DNA of 64,000 nucleotides from Stomorhina lunata (taxonomy: Eukaryota > Arthropoda > Insecta > Diptera > Rhiniidae): contig OW121743.1 in NCBI GenBank assembly GCA_933228675.1, positions 51,877,215 to 51,941,214 of the forward strand. The letters are read 5' to 3'. The notes beneath the pieces are model-generated. The model saw nothing but the letters and a program-made list of their open reading frames with translations. It ran no database searches and was not told the DNA's origin. The position numbers were made by a program, and so were the translations under genes. Below are positions 1 to 10,769 of the stretch, piece by piece. Within the stretch, counting starts at the first letter, position 1, and the number at the start of each line of letters is the position of its first letter.

Positions 1-597
1 CATTCGCTTTTTTTTAGATTCAACTCTTTATTCGTTTTTGTTCACGCGAATCAAATTCGTGTAGAAACAAAAAAGACACTAAATTAAAAAAACACACAAG
101 AGAACTGTAGAGAACTGTTGAGAGTAAAAAACTCGACACGACAACAAACAATTTCAGCAATCACAGTTTTGTTTCATAAAATATCGAATTAACACGAATC
201 ATTCGAGTTCATTTGTAGGTATATAAACATTTTTGCGTTGAAATGAAAAAAAAAAAAATAAAAATAAAATTAATGTTTACTTTCTTATTTTTATTTTTTA
301 TTTAACTTAAAAGTTCTTTTTATTTAACTTAAAAGTTCTTAAAAAAACTAAAATTAATTAATTCTTTACTAATTTTTAAAGTTATAATAAAATGAAATAT
401 ACTTTTTATTTATATTTGTGTATATTGCAAATTATCAGACTTTGAGTTTTATTATATCAATCAATATGTGACAGTTATTTTGATTTAATATTATATCAAG
501 CAATGACTGCTTTTTATTTTGTGATTAAGTTTTTTAAGCAATTTCTGAGCGATATCTTTTAAAATTGATTTTTTAGAGCAGGAATTTTATTTTTTAT
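1..597. other. AT-rich DNA, no gene seen
   Basis: AT-rich sequence with many short A and T runs and no open frame of useful length. A short direct duplication of a TTTATTTAACTTAAAAGTTC-like segment lies at about 298-340. I see nothing else that can be named. Confidence 0.6.
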
Positions 598-1440
598 ATA
601 AAATCGGAAATTTTGAAAATTTTCCATAAAAATAGGAAAATTTAAAAATTTCCCATCAAAAAGGGAAATTTTTGAAATATCCTATATAAATGGGAAATTT
701 TGGAAATTTCCCATAAACATTGAAAATTTTGAAACCTTCTTACAAAAATTTAAACTTTTAAAACTTCTTATAAAAATAGGAAATTTTTAAAAATAAAATT
801 TTTGAAATTTCGAATAAAAAGGAAAATTTCCCATAGAAATGGGAAAAAATTTTAAATTTCTAATAAAAATGGGAAATTTTTTAAATATCCTAAAAAACAG
901 ATATTTTAAAAAGGAAAACTTTTAAGTTTTCCAATTTTTCCATTTTTATGGAAAAGTTTTAAAATTTCCTATTTTTAAGGGATATTTTTAAAATTTCCCA
1001 TTTTTATGTTAAATTTTAGAATTTTCCCATAAAACTGGGAAAATATTAAAATTTCCCATTCTTATTTTCAAAATCTCCTACTTTTATGGGAAATTTTCAA
1101 AATTGACTATTTTTATGTGAAATTTTCAAAATTTCCCATTTTTATGGCAAATTTTCAAAATTGACCATTTACATCGAAAATTTTCAAAATTTCCCTTTTT
1201 TATGTGAAATTTTCAAAATTTACCATTTTTATGGAAATTTTCAAAATTTACTATTTTTTATCGGAAATTTTCAAAATTTAACATTTTTATCGGGAATTTT
1301 CAAAATTTATTATTTTTATGGCAAATTTTCAAAATTGACCATTTTTATGTGAAATTTTCAATATTAACCATTTTTACGGAAAATTTTCTAATATTACCAT
1401 TTTTATTGGAAATTTTCAAAATTTACCATTTTTATGGTAA
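598..1440. repeat. 28-30 bp palindromic minisatellite that inverts at its centre
   Basis: Degenerate tandem array whose unit contains GGGAAATTTT, one base, then AAAATTTCCC, a near-perfect odd palindrome. The linker between palindromes reads ATAAAAAT in the left part (600-900) and ATTTTTAT in the right part (940-1440), so the two halves are in opposite orientation. The switch is marked by the palindrome GGAAAACTTTTAAGTTTTCC at 913-932. The 63-codon open frame at 1161-1352 is repeat read-through, not a gene. Confidence 0.85.
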
Positions 1441-1620
1441 ATACAAAATATTATTATTATTATTATGCAAATACAGAATATTAAAAATATATGTATACTA
1501 ACCTCTTAATTTTTTACTTCTTTCACAAAACAAAATTATCAATTAATCAATCACTTCTTTCGCAAAAAAATGTTTTTTAATCTTATATTCTTAAACGAGC
1601 AATAATTGTATGTATATATA
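1441..1620. other. Spacer with a short ATT microsatellite
   Basis: AT-rich spacer with a short (ATT)n tract near 1447-1465 and a (TA)n stretch at about 1611-1622. No gene is visible. Confidence 0.5.
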
Positions 1621-2264
1621 TATAGAATGGCTAGCTCGAAAACGGCTCTAACGATTTTGATAAAATTTGGACAGTGGGTACCTTTTTTGATGTATAGGTC
1701 GAAGAAGAAGGGACTTTTGGAACCTTTGCCTCTAAGAGGGTAAAAACGGGTAAAAAGGGGAAAAAATCGAAAACGTTATATCTCCTAAAGTAATAGGTAT
1801 AGAAACAAAATTAAAATTACGTTTTAAACAGCTATGAAAATAAGCGGACAGGTGCATGGTACTTTTTTGAAACTATGTCCGATAGGGGGTAAAAAAGGGT
1901 GAAAATAGTTTTTTTGGTACCTTTTTAACCCACTCTTATATTTAAAACCAAGGAATATAGAAAGAAAGTTTGTACAGCAGTCAAAAGATGTGAAAGAAAT
2001 ATTGAACACGTACTTGGTACTTTTTTGATTTTGGGGCCAAAATGGGTAAAAAAGGGATAAAATGATAACTTAATATCTCAAACGTAATATGAATAGGAAT
2101 TATGTTAACTGCGTTTTAATATAATGTACCGAATTCAATTGGTACCAAAGAACTACCAAATAAGCATATGGAACTTTTTGAACGTAGTGGATAAAAAGGG
2201 GAAAAAATGAGTAATGTTATAACTTTAAAACAAATGAATGTTTGTATGTATGTTCTTTATAGAA
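1621..2264. repeat. Dispersed repeat K (GGTACTTTTTTGAAACTATG family)
   Basis: Carries blocks built around GGTACTTTTTTGAAACTATG, a GGGGGTAAAAAAGGG-like block and a GAATATAGAAAG-like block. The same blocks in the same order occur at 57475-57850, and about seven tandem units of the family lie at 50096-52150. In this copy and at 57475 the family runs directly into a 131-bp tandem array, so K plus the array is one composite unit. Coding potential is nil. The 61-codon minus-strand frame at 1824-2009 is broken in the other copies. Confidence 0.75.
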
Positions 2265-2885
2265 TAGTAAACTGTGAATTTGATCATATTATGCTCTTTA
2301 GCGAAGATGTTGCGGATAAGCCGGGGAAGGTTTTTAAGTTGGTAAGACTAATTTCCGTTAGGTGGCGCCACTGAAAATTACTAAAAATTAATTAAATCGT
2401 AAACTGTATATTTGATCATGCTATGATCTTTAGCAAAGTTGTAGCGCATGAGTAGGCAAAGGTTTTTTAGTTGGTTTGAATAATTTCCGACAGGTGGCGC
2501 TACTGAAAATTATACAAAGTCAATTTAATCGTAAGCTGTACATTTAATCATGCTATAATCTTTAGCAAAGTTGTTGCGGATAAGCCGACGAAGGTTTATT
2601 AATGGGAATGACCAAAGTTCAACAGGTGGCGCCACTGAAAATTACTCAAAATGCATTAAATCGTAAACTGTGCATTTGATCATGTTATAATCATTAGAAA
2701 AGTTGTTACGCATAAGCAGACGTAGGTTTCTTAGTTGGTATGGACAACTTCAGGTGGGGCCACTGAAAATTACTCAAAATGAAATAAATCGTAAACTGTG
2801 CAATTGATCAGGCTATAATATTTAGAAAAGTTGTTGCGCATGAGTCGACGGAGGTTTCTGTTGGTATGACCAATTTCCAAAATTT
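2265..2885. repeat. 131-bp tandem array with GTGGCGCCAC core
   Basis: About 4.7 diverged units of roughly 131 bp. Each has the blocks AAATCGTAAACTGTGCATTT, GATCATGCTATAATCTTTAG, a TTGTTGCGCATGAGCCGACG-like block and AGGTGGCGCCACTGAAAATT. The GTGGCGCCAC within the last block is a perfect 10-bp palindrome. A second array of the same family with about six units lies at 57851-58645. Divergence between units suggests an old array. Confidence 0.85.
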
Positions 2886-3812
2886 TTCAAAATGGGGTTT
2901 ATGTCCGTCTTTCCGTCAGATAAAAGCGCGATAGCTCCTTTACTGCAAAAGCTAGATAGACAAAAAAAGTATTTTTGATATGCTATAGAAGTTGTGTACT
3001 AAAAATGTGCAAAATCGGTTCTCATTTAGTTAGAGCTCCCATATAACCCTGCCCCGAGAATGACATTTATGTTGATAGATTGTATAAAATTGTAATATAT
3101 ATGACAACTAAATTTAGAACACAGAAGTTTTATGCAACATTTGATCAGTATGTCAAGTTTTATAGGAATCGATCCATATTTGACCATAGCTTTCGTATAA
3201 AACCCGCTACTGAAAATCGCAAAAATGACACAAATGCCAGTTAAAAGCTATTAAATTATGAACTATGACAGCTATGGCCACTAAATTTTGCACAAATAAA
3301 CTTTATATAAAAACCAGCCAGTATAATTTACTGACAATCGGTTAACATTTGGCTATATTTGTTATATATTTTATATCTACAATTAAATTAAAATTGCGCC
3401 TACGAAATTACATAGCTATCAATCAATGTTAAATCCAGACTTTATATACGGTTAGACACTCCTAACAAAATATATGGACCTGGCGTATTACTATTAACCT
3501 AATTGCAACTAATTTGGCAGCTTATTAATGTAAAAGTGTATCCGGTTATGAGACTAAATTTTGTGCAAAGTCAATATTTACTAGAGAAACCATTTAGATA
3601 CTTTTAAATTTTGAACTTTAAAGCTATTGCAACCGAATTTATTCCAAAAATTTTACAAAACAATACCAACTAGCATCACAAATTTTTTCAAATTTGATCC
3701 ACATTTTGAATTAGCTGCATCCTCGTAGATTTATGAGATATATACAACACAACTTGATGGTGGGTATTTACGATTCGGCACAACCGAATATAACTCTCTT
3801 ACTTGTTATTCC
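2886..3812 (+). mobile_element. Q family, 5'-truncated Helentron/DINE-like copy
   Basis: Non-coding dispersed element. It ends in a small hairpin (ATTCGG, loop, CCGAAT at about 3774-3792) followed about 10 nt later by CTTACTTGTT. The same end occurs at 56602 and, inverted and abutting a P fragment, at 57440-57470. A 3' hairpin close to the terminus and insertion next to TT are known features of Helentron-associated (DINE-1-like) elements; that class is inferred here. The copy lacks the TATACCCACC end seen at 54394 and abuts the 131-bp array on its left. Confidence 0.55.
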
Positions 3813-4044
3813 ACATTATAATCATTTTGATCTAACTAATTCTTTCTTAAGCTAATTCCTTACACTGTCTGTTTGCCTTTTTAAAGAATAAGCCAAATTA
3901 AAAAAAACTGTACTACAAATCTTGTCATAATTTATATTCAAATCTCAGGACAAGATAATATAAACCAAAATACTAATGCTGACACAACATTATTTAAGTT
4001 TAATATAACCAACTAATATTAAAACAAAATACTACAAAAACAAG
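3813..4044. other. Unassigned AT-rich spacer
   Basis: Short AT-rich interval between a Q copy and a P copy. No repeat or coding signal was recognised. Confidence 0.4.
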
Positions 4045-4829
4045 TAAGAAAGTGCTATGGTCGGTCAAGACCGACCATACGATACCCTTCACCACTTAGG
4101 TCAAAGGTGTTCTTTTTCCTGTATAAAGACGAATATTTGCTAAATTTTGCCATCATACAAACATATTCTCAAAACTTGTACATTTAAGCTATTTCCGCCA
4201 TTTGGACTTATATGAGAGATAGGGTCAAATGTGGACCGATTATCTCAAAATTTAACAAATTGATTACAGTTGTTACAAAAATTATGTATGCAAAAAATAA
4301 ATTTAAAATTCTCATTATCTTCGGATTTACAAGCGTTTTAGTCAATATTGTCTCATTAAGTTCGTTTTGAGAAAAGACTTTGTATGAGAGCTATGGCCAA
4401 ATGTGTACCGATTTCAACGAAATTTTGTACTGTGATTTAGGTTTACATAAGCAGTATTTGTTTTAAATTTCATGAAAAAATATTATTTTTTGTGGCCAAT
4501 ATATCAATTCCGGGAAGTAGGACCTATAGGAGGTACCATAAATAATGGATCGATTTTGACGAATTTCAATAGCCATGGTCCCATTATCAAAAAAATGATC
4601 TCTGCCAAATTTCATCAAATTATCTGTAGAATTGCGACCTGTAGTTTGATTACAAGGTTTACATGGGGGTCCAGCCAGCCAGAGGGACGGACGGACGGAC
4701 ATCGCTAAATCGACTCAGAAAGTGATCCTAAGCCTATTGGTATACTAAAAGATGGGTCTAAGACAAATATTTCTATGCGTTACATACATCAGCACAAACT
4801 TATAATACTTTTTTGAAGGGTATAAAAAA
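4045..4829 (-). mobile_element. P family element, near-complete (about 785 bp)
   Basis: Read on the minus strand it ends in a perfect hairpin (ATGGTCGGTC, AA, GACCGACCAT; plus-strand 4057-4078) followed by AGCACTTTCTTACTTGTT. Subterminal inverted repeats of the type ATACCCTTCACCAC and GTGAAGGGTAT lie near the two ends. It is non-coding: the opposed ~79-codon frames at 4463-4708 recur as broken frames in other copies. Related copies lie at 33346, 35237, 38660, 57205, 61158 and 61723. The terminal architecture matches Helentron-associated elements better than cut-and-paste MITEs, but the class is inferred. Confidence 0.65.
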
Positions 4830-6050
4830 CTAAATTATTGTTTTTTTTTTATTGTTGTTTTCGCAGCTGGGTCTTAAGGGGAGAAAAGGCTATAAAAATA
4901 GTACAAATTGCACCAATTGCACAACTAACGCAACGACCATAAAATTTGTAAGCATATTTAAGTCTACGAGTATGTTAAGGTATTAGTGAGTACACAGTTT
5001 TTTTTTTTATAATCCCCCCAAAGATTTTTGTATGTGTTTTGAGAATGAAATTGTTTGTCTGTGTATAGGTTTAGAGCTTTTGTGAAGGTAACACAAGTAA
5101 ATATTTCATTTCTCTATTGCCAATGACACATTCTCAAGGTAAAGGCGAAGGTGTTGCTTTTTATATACATAGTTTAGTCTTCCTTTCAGTTTAAATTGTT
5201 GTTGCAAAACCCATGTGCAATTGGCGTTTTTTTTTTCTTTATGACAAAAGCAAATTCTTGTTTAAGGTTTTTTATATAAATTACATTTCATTTGTCATTC
5301 ATTTCTCTTATCACAACTGGCACAAATTGTAATGATAAAATAAACAAACACAAAAAAAAGACCTTCATATGAATAAATTCATGAACCTTAAGAATGATTG
5401 ACTAGGAAGCTAGTTAGTAATAAAGTCAAATAAGAAATTAGAAAGTAAATTAGGGAAATTTTTTAATGAAATTCAAAACAAGTTTTAAAACATATAAAGT
5501 CTTCTAACTTAACATTCCCTAAGTTTATATGAATCAATGTTTAAATTCTTAACTATTACATAACTTTTCTATTTATTATTAAGACCCGGTAAATTTAATA
5601 ACATCTTAAAGTACATAAATTCACAGCCTACAGATTCTATTTACAACTGAAAATGTTATTTTATATTTATCATCTACCTTGATTGTATTTTGCCTCATTC
5701 AAGAAACAAAACATTTTTTACTTAGCTGTCCTTCAAAGGACAAACAGGCGTCATTGAGACTGAAATGAAAAAAAAAAAAAAACACACAATTCTTGTCTTA
5801 TTGTCATTGTCATTTGTTTGCTTATGAGTAGGAACAACAATTGAGGAATGAACAATAAAATATACATTTTCATCTAAATACATACAATATTTTATACCTA
5901 TAGAATATAAGAAAATACTTAAATGTTTTGTATTCGAATAAAAATACTAGAAAACAAATTTATAAACAATAAGATAACAACTGAATTTTTCATGAGATCT
6001 TATTTTTATTGCAAAAACAGGCAAGTTAAAAGCTTATGACAAGAGAATAT
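4830..6050. other. Non-repetitive AT-rich DNA
   Basis: About 1.2 kb of sequence without array structure. Stop codons are frequent in all frames and no convincing paired splice sites or promoter were found. It could be intronic or intergenic. Confidence 0.5.
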
Positions 6051-6092
6051 AGATATATATATATACATATATATATTTATATATATATATAC

Positions 6093-6167
<75 letters not shown>
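6051..6167. repeat. (TA)n microsatellite
   Basis: About 115 bp of nearly pure alternating TA with a few interruptions (TACA, TTTA, AAAT). It is flanked on both sides by AAGAGAATAT. Length is probably polymorphic. Confidence 0.95.
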
Positions 6168-6169
<2 letters not shown>

Positions 6170-6655
6170 AGAATATCTTTCGAAATAAAAAAGTTTTGAA
6201 TACCTGGGAAGAGGCTTACAAAATTTATTCAGAGTGGAAACTTTTCAAGGGAATACTTTTCCCATTAACAACTTTCCTAAAATAATTGGTTTCTTTAAGA
6301 ATTTTTCAAAGAAAACAATTTTTCAAAGAACACAATTTTTCTTTGAACAAAAAACAAACTAGACTCGGTTTTGCTCGATATTCCCATCATAACCATGTGA
6401 AAGGCGAAAGGCTCTTCTATATATTGAGCAAAAAAATTCAAAAAGTTCAAAATTTTCTGAAAAGAGTCATATAAATTGTTATGCACAATTTAAGCAAAAA
6501 ATGTTGCAGTCGCTTAGGCGTAACTTTTTAATCAAATGGCATTTAAGTGTAAGTACCCCTAGGAGTTTACGGATTTCAACCAAAATTAAAAAAAAAACTC
6601 TACTAATTCTTGGGTCAACTAACAGAACTTTGTCAAATTTTATCAAAATTGCCGC
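6168..6655. other. Unassigned spacer
   Basis: AT-rich DNA between the TA microsatellite and the first CTATAG-core array. Two opposed ~62-codon frames (6286-6486) have no recognisable domain and look like chance. Confidence 0.45.
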
Positions 6656-7245
6656 CGAAAATTTTTCAATAGAAAAAATTTTGTGCCGAAAATTTTTCTA
6701 TAGAAAAAATTTTATACCGAAAATTTTTCTATAGAAAAAATTTTATGCCGAAAATGTTTGTATAGAAAAAATTTGGTACCGAAAATTTTTCTATAGAAAA
6801 AATTTTATAACGAAAATTTTTCTATAAAAAATATTTTATAACGAAAATTTTTCTATAAAAAATATTTTATAACGAAAATTTTTCTATAAAAAATATTTTG
6901 TTACGAAAATTTTTCTATAATTTTATAATGAAAATTTTTCTATAGAAAAAAAAAATTTTTCTATAAAAAATTTTTTATCGAAAATTTTTTATCGAAAATT
7001 TTTCTATAGAAAATTTTTTATCGAAAATTTTTCTATAGAAAATTTTTTATCGAAAAATTTTCTATAGAAAATTTTTTATCGAAAATTTTTCTATAGAAAA
7101 TTTTTTATCGAAAATTTTTCTATAGAAAATTTTTTATCGAAAATTTTTCTATAGAAAATTTTTTATCGAAAATTTTTCTATAGAAAATTTTTTATCGAAA
7201 ATTTTTCTATAGAAAATTTTTTTATCGAAAAAATCGTTTCAAAAT
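6656..7245. repeat. CTATAG-core array A1
   Basis: Tandem units with core TTTTCTATAGAAAA. The first half has a 31-bp period with spacer AAATTTTATACCGAAAA. From about 6960 the unit shortens to about 29 bp with spacer TTTTTTATCG. The orientation matches the arrays at 9106 and 11090 and is the reverse complement of the 7713-9105 array. Confidence 0.9.
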
Positions 7246-7712
7246 TTTTTTTAAAGCTCTTAAAAGTTACATAATTTTTTAACAACTTTTTTATTAGATT
7301 AAGTTCTTAAAAAGCTTTTAGAAAAATATGAAAAAAAAATTCGAAAAAAATAGTATTCAGAAATACTTTTGAACTTTTTATTTTAAAGCTCTTTTTATTT
7401 TAAAGCTCTTTAAGAAGTTTATAAAACAACTTTTCTTTTAGAATAAGTTTTTAAAAGGCTTTAAGAAAAATACCAACTTAAAAGTTTTCAAAAAAAATAG
7501 TTGTCAGAAATCGTTTTGAACTTTACTTTTTAACTCTTAAAGAAGTTTATAAAACAACTTTTCTATGATTAAGTTCTTAAAAAGCTTTTAAAAAAAAACC
7601 GACTTTTCGAATTTTCGAAAAAATAGTATTCAGAAGTCATTTTTAACTTTACTTTAAAGCTCTTAAAGATGTTAATAAAATAACATTTCTATATAAGATA
7701 AAGTTCTTAAAA
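7246..7712. repeat. About 125-150 bp diverged tandem repeat, three units
   Basis: Three diverged units containing AAATAGTATTCAGAAATnnTTTTGAAC and AGCTCTTAAAGAAGTTTATAA-like blocks, spaced about 149 and 126 bp (landmarks at 7347, 7496 and 7622). They separate the oppositely oriented A1 and B arrays and would be the loop of a hairpin formed by those arms. Confidence 0.7.
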
Positions 7713-9105
7713 ATTTTCTATAGAAAAATTTACGGGTAAAAATTTTTCTATAGAAAAATTTTCGGTAAAAAATTTTTTCTATAGAAAAATTTTCGGTAAA
7801 AAATTTTTTCTATAGAAAAATTTTCGGTAAAAAATTTTTTCTATAGAAAAATTTTCGGTAAAAAATTTTTTCTATAGAAAAATTTTCGGTAAAAAATTTT
7901 TTCTATAGAAAAATTTTCGGTAAAAAATTTTTCCTATAGAAAAATTTTCGGTAAAAAATTTTTCCCATAGAAAAATTTTCAGTAAAAAATTTTTCCTATA
8001 GAAAAATTTTCGGTAAAAAATTTTTCCTATAGAAAAATTTTCGGTAAAAAATTTTTTCTATAGAAAAATTTTCGGTAAAAAATTTTTTCTATAGAAAAAT
8101 TTTCGGTAAAAAATTTTTTCTATAGAAAAATTTTCGGTAAAAAATTTTTTCTATAGAAAAATTTTCGGTAAAAAATTTTTTCTATAGAAATATTTTCGGT
8201 AAAAAACTTTTTCTATAGAAAAATTTTGGGTAAAAAATTTTTTCTATAGAAAAATTTTCGGTAAAAAAAATTTTTCTATAGAAAAATTTTCGGTAAAAAA
8301 AATTTTTCTATAGAAAAATTTTCGGTAAAAAAAATTTTTCTATAGAAAAATTTTCGGTAAAAATTTTTTTCTATAGAAAAATTTTCGGTAAAAAATTTTT
8401 TTCTATAGAAAAATTTTCGGTAAAAATTTTTTTCTATAGAAAAATTTTCGGTAAAAATTTTTTTCTATAGAAAAATTTTCGGTAAAAAATTTTTTCTATA
8501 GAAAAATTTTCGGTAAAAAATTTTTTCTATAGAAAAAATTTCGGTATAAATTTTTTCTATAGAAAAATGTTCGGTATAAATTTTTTTATAGAAAAATTTT
8601 CGGTATAAATTTTTTTTATAGAAAAATTTTCGGTATAAAATTTTTTTCCAGAGGAAGTATAAAATTTATTTCATAGAAAAATTTTCGGTATAAAATTTTT
8701 TCTATAGAAACTTTTTCGGTTAAAAATTTTTTTTTAGAAAATTTTTTCTATAGAAAATTTTTCGGTAAAAAATGTTTTCTATAGGAAATTTTCGGTATAA
8801 AATTTTTTTCCAGAGAAAGTATAAAATTTTTTTCATAGAAAAATTTTCGGTATAAAATTTTTTCTATGGAAACATTTTTGGTATAAAAGTTTTTCTATAG
8901 AAAAATTTTCGGTATAAAATTTTTTCTATAGAAACTTTTTCGGTTAAAAATTTTTTCTATAGAAAATTTTTTCGGCAAAAAATTTTTTCTATAGAAAATT
9001 TTTCGGTAAAAAATTTTTTCTATAGGAAATTTTTCGGTAAAAAATTTTTTCTATAGGAAATTTTTCGGTAAAAAATTTTTTCTATGGAAAATATTTAGGT
9101 AAAAA
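7713..9105. repeat. CTATAG-core array B (inverted relative to A)
   Basis: About 45 units of 31 bp. The core TTTTCTATAGAAAA is followed by ATTTTCGGTAAAAAATT. This spacer is the reverse complement of the A-type spacer (TTTTATACCGAAAAT), so the array is A inverted. The middle is highly homogeneous and the units from about 8570 are more diverged. Confidence 0.92.
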
Positions 9106-9612
9106 AATTTTTCAATAGAAAAAATTTTATACCGAAAAAATTGTTTACCAAAAATTTTTCTAAAGAAAAAATTTTGTAACGAAAATCTGTCTATAGAAAA
9201 AATTTTATAACGAAAATTTGTCTATAGAAAAAATTGTATAACGAAAATTTTTCTATAGAAAAAATTTCGTTATAAAATTTTTTATACCGAAAATTTTTCT
9301 ATAGAAAATATTTTATACCGAAAATTTTTTTATAGAAAAAATTTTTTATAAAAAAAAATTTATACCAAAAATTTTTCTATAAAAAAATTGTTATACCGTA
9401 AATTTTTCTATCGAAATAATTTTGTACCGAAAATTTTTCTGTAGAAAAAATTTTATACCAAAAATTTTTCTATAGAAAAAATTTTATACCGAAAATTTTT
9501 CTACAGAAAAAATTTTATACCGAAAATTTTCTATAGAAAAAGTTTTATACCGAAAATTTTTCTATAGAAAATATTTTATACCGAAAATTTTTTTATAGAA
9601 AAATTTTTTTAA
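9106..9612. repeat. CTATAG-core array A2
   Basis: About 16 diverged 31-bp units in A orientation. It directly abuts array B, with the orientation switch at about 9095-9140. Mutations in the core (TATCGA, CTACAG) are more frequent than in B. Confidence 0.88.
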
Positions 9613-9620
9613 GAAAAAAA

Positions 9621-9730
9621 TTTGTAACATACCTTAGAGATTTTCAAAATGAAAGTTGAATAAATTTTATATCTAACCATATCAAATTTATTAGACTTTT
9701 ATATAAAAAATCCCTAAGGTATGTTACAAA
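9621..9730. mobile_element. 110-bp MITE with 23-bp inverted ends
   Basis: The left end starts TTTGTAACATACCTTAGAG and the right end is ...CCCTAAGGTATGTTACAAA. The 23-bp ends match with one mismatch. The interior is AT-rich and non-coding. It sits just outside array A2. Target-site duplication is unclear because the left flank is a poly(A) run. The superfamily cannot be assigned. Confidence 0.65.
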
Positions 9731-10769
9731 ATATTGGCTTTAAGTCCGATAGATATCAAATGCGGCATTTTGGCCTCTGATTTAGTAAATGTAATTTCAA
9801 TATTTTGCTCATTAGGCATTTTAACGATGATTTGTTTTTTCTTAGTACAAATTACTTCGTGTAGATAATTGTTTAAATTACTTTTAGATATTTTACATTT
9901 TTACGCTACAAAGTACACATTCCACTTTGTATAAATTTTTGTACGTGATTTTATGGAAATTGTCTAATCATGCGAAAAAATTTATTTAACGCTGATTAAC
10001 TGCAAAGTCGAGCATATTTTACAAATGAAGTGAAACATGAAAAAATTTTGAAAATAAATAAACAAGAAAAAAAATTTCTTTGGCTGTTCTGAAAAATAAG
10101 AAATTTTAAATTCTATCTTAAATATGCAGTCATTAAGAAATTTAAAGCATCTTATAGTGGATGAGAGAAGTGCAAATTTTATTCAAAAATTTTATGTTAA
10201 ACAAATATTTCCTATACTTTGGTCTAGAACTTTAAAGAGGTCCCTGAGGAAAATTTTATAATTTTTCTAAAGTGTAGGTAAACTTTTTTGCTTAACTATA
10301 TTTATAATTTCATGCGCCTGTTTACGACAATATGTTAATTTTAATGCTCTTTATTTTTTTTTACCCAAAAATATTACACATTCACATACAATTTAGTTGT
10401 TTTTGTATCAAAAGATGAAAAGTGGAAAACACATCTTAACTGAGAAGAATAAATTAAAATGACTTGGAAAAATATAAGAATATAAACAAATAATTTACAT
10501 ATGTCTTTATATATGTGTGTATCTGTGATAAATATATGAAGGGAAAAATATTTTCGCATTAAAGTATAAAACACTTATTCATCGTCCCTTTAAGGGAAAA
10601 GTGGTATAAATCAAAAAACTACTAAAGCTTTAAACAATTTAGGTTTGATTCTTTTTCTAAGTTTTCAAAAGCTTTGAAAGCTTTTAAGAAATCAAATCCG
10701 ATTTTAAAACCGATAATCTTAAGTTATGCTACTTTTTATGTAAAATAAGAAAAAAATAATAGTTAATCA
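9731..10769. other. Non-repetitive AT-rich DNA
   Basis: About 1 kb without tandem structure. The 66-codon minus-strand frame at 10374-10574 has low-complexity composition and no recognised domain. Confidence 0.5.

Noticed and set aside
4463..4708. Opposed 78-79 codon frames as a conserved small protein, since similar peptides recur at 33413 and 61371
   Set aside because: They recur because the P repeat recurs; the frames are interrupted or shifted in other copies.
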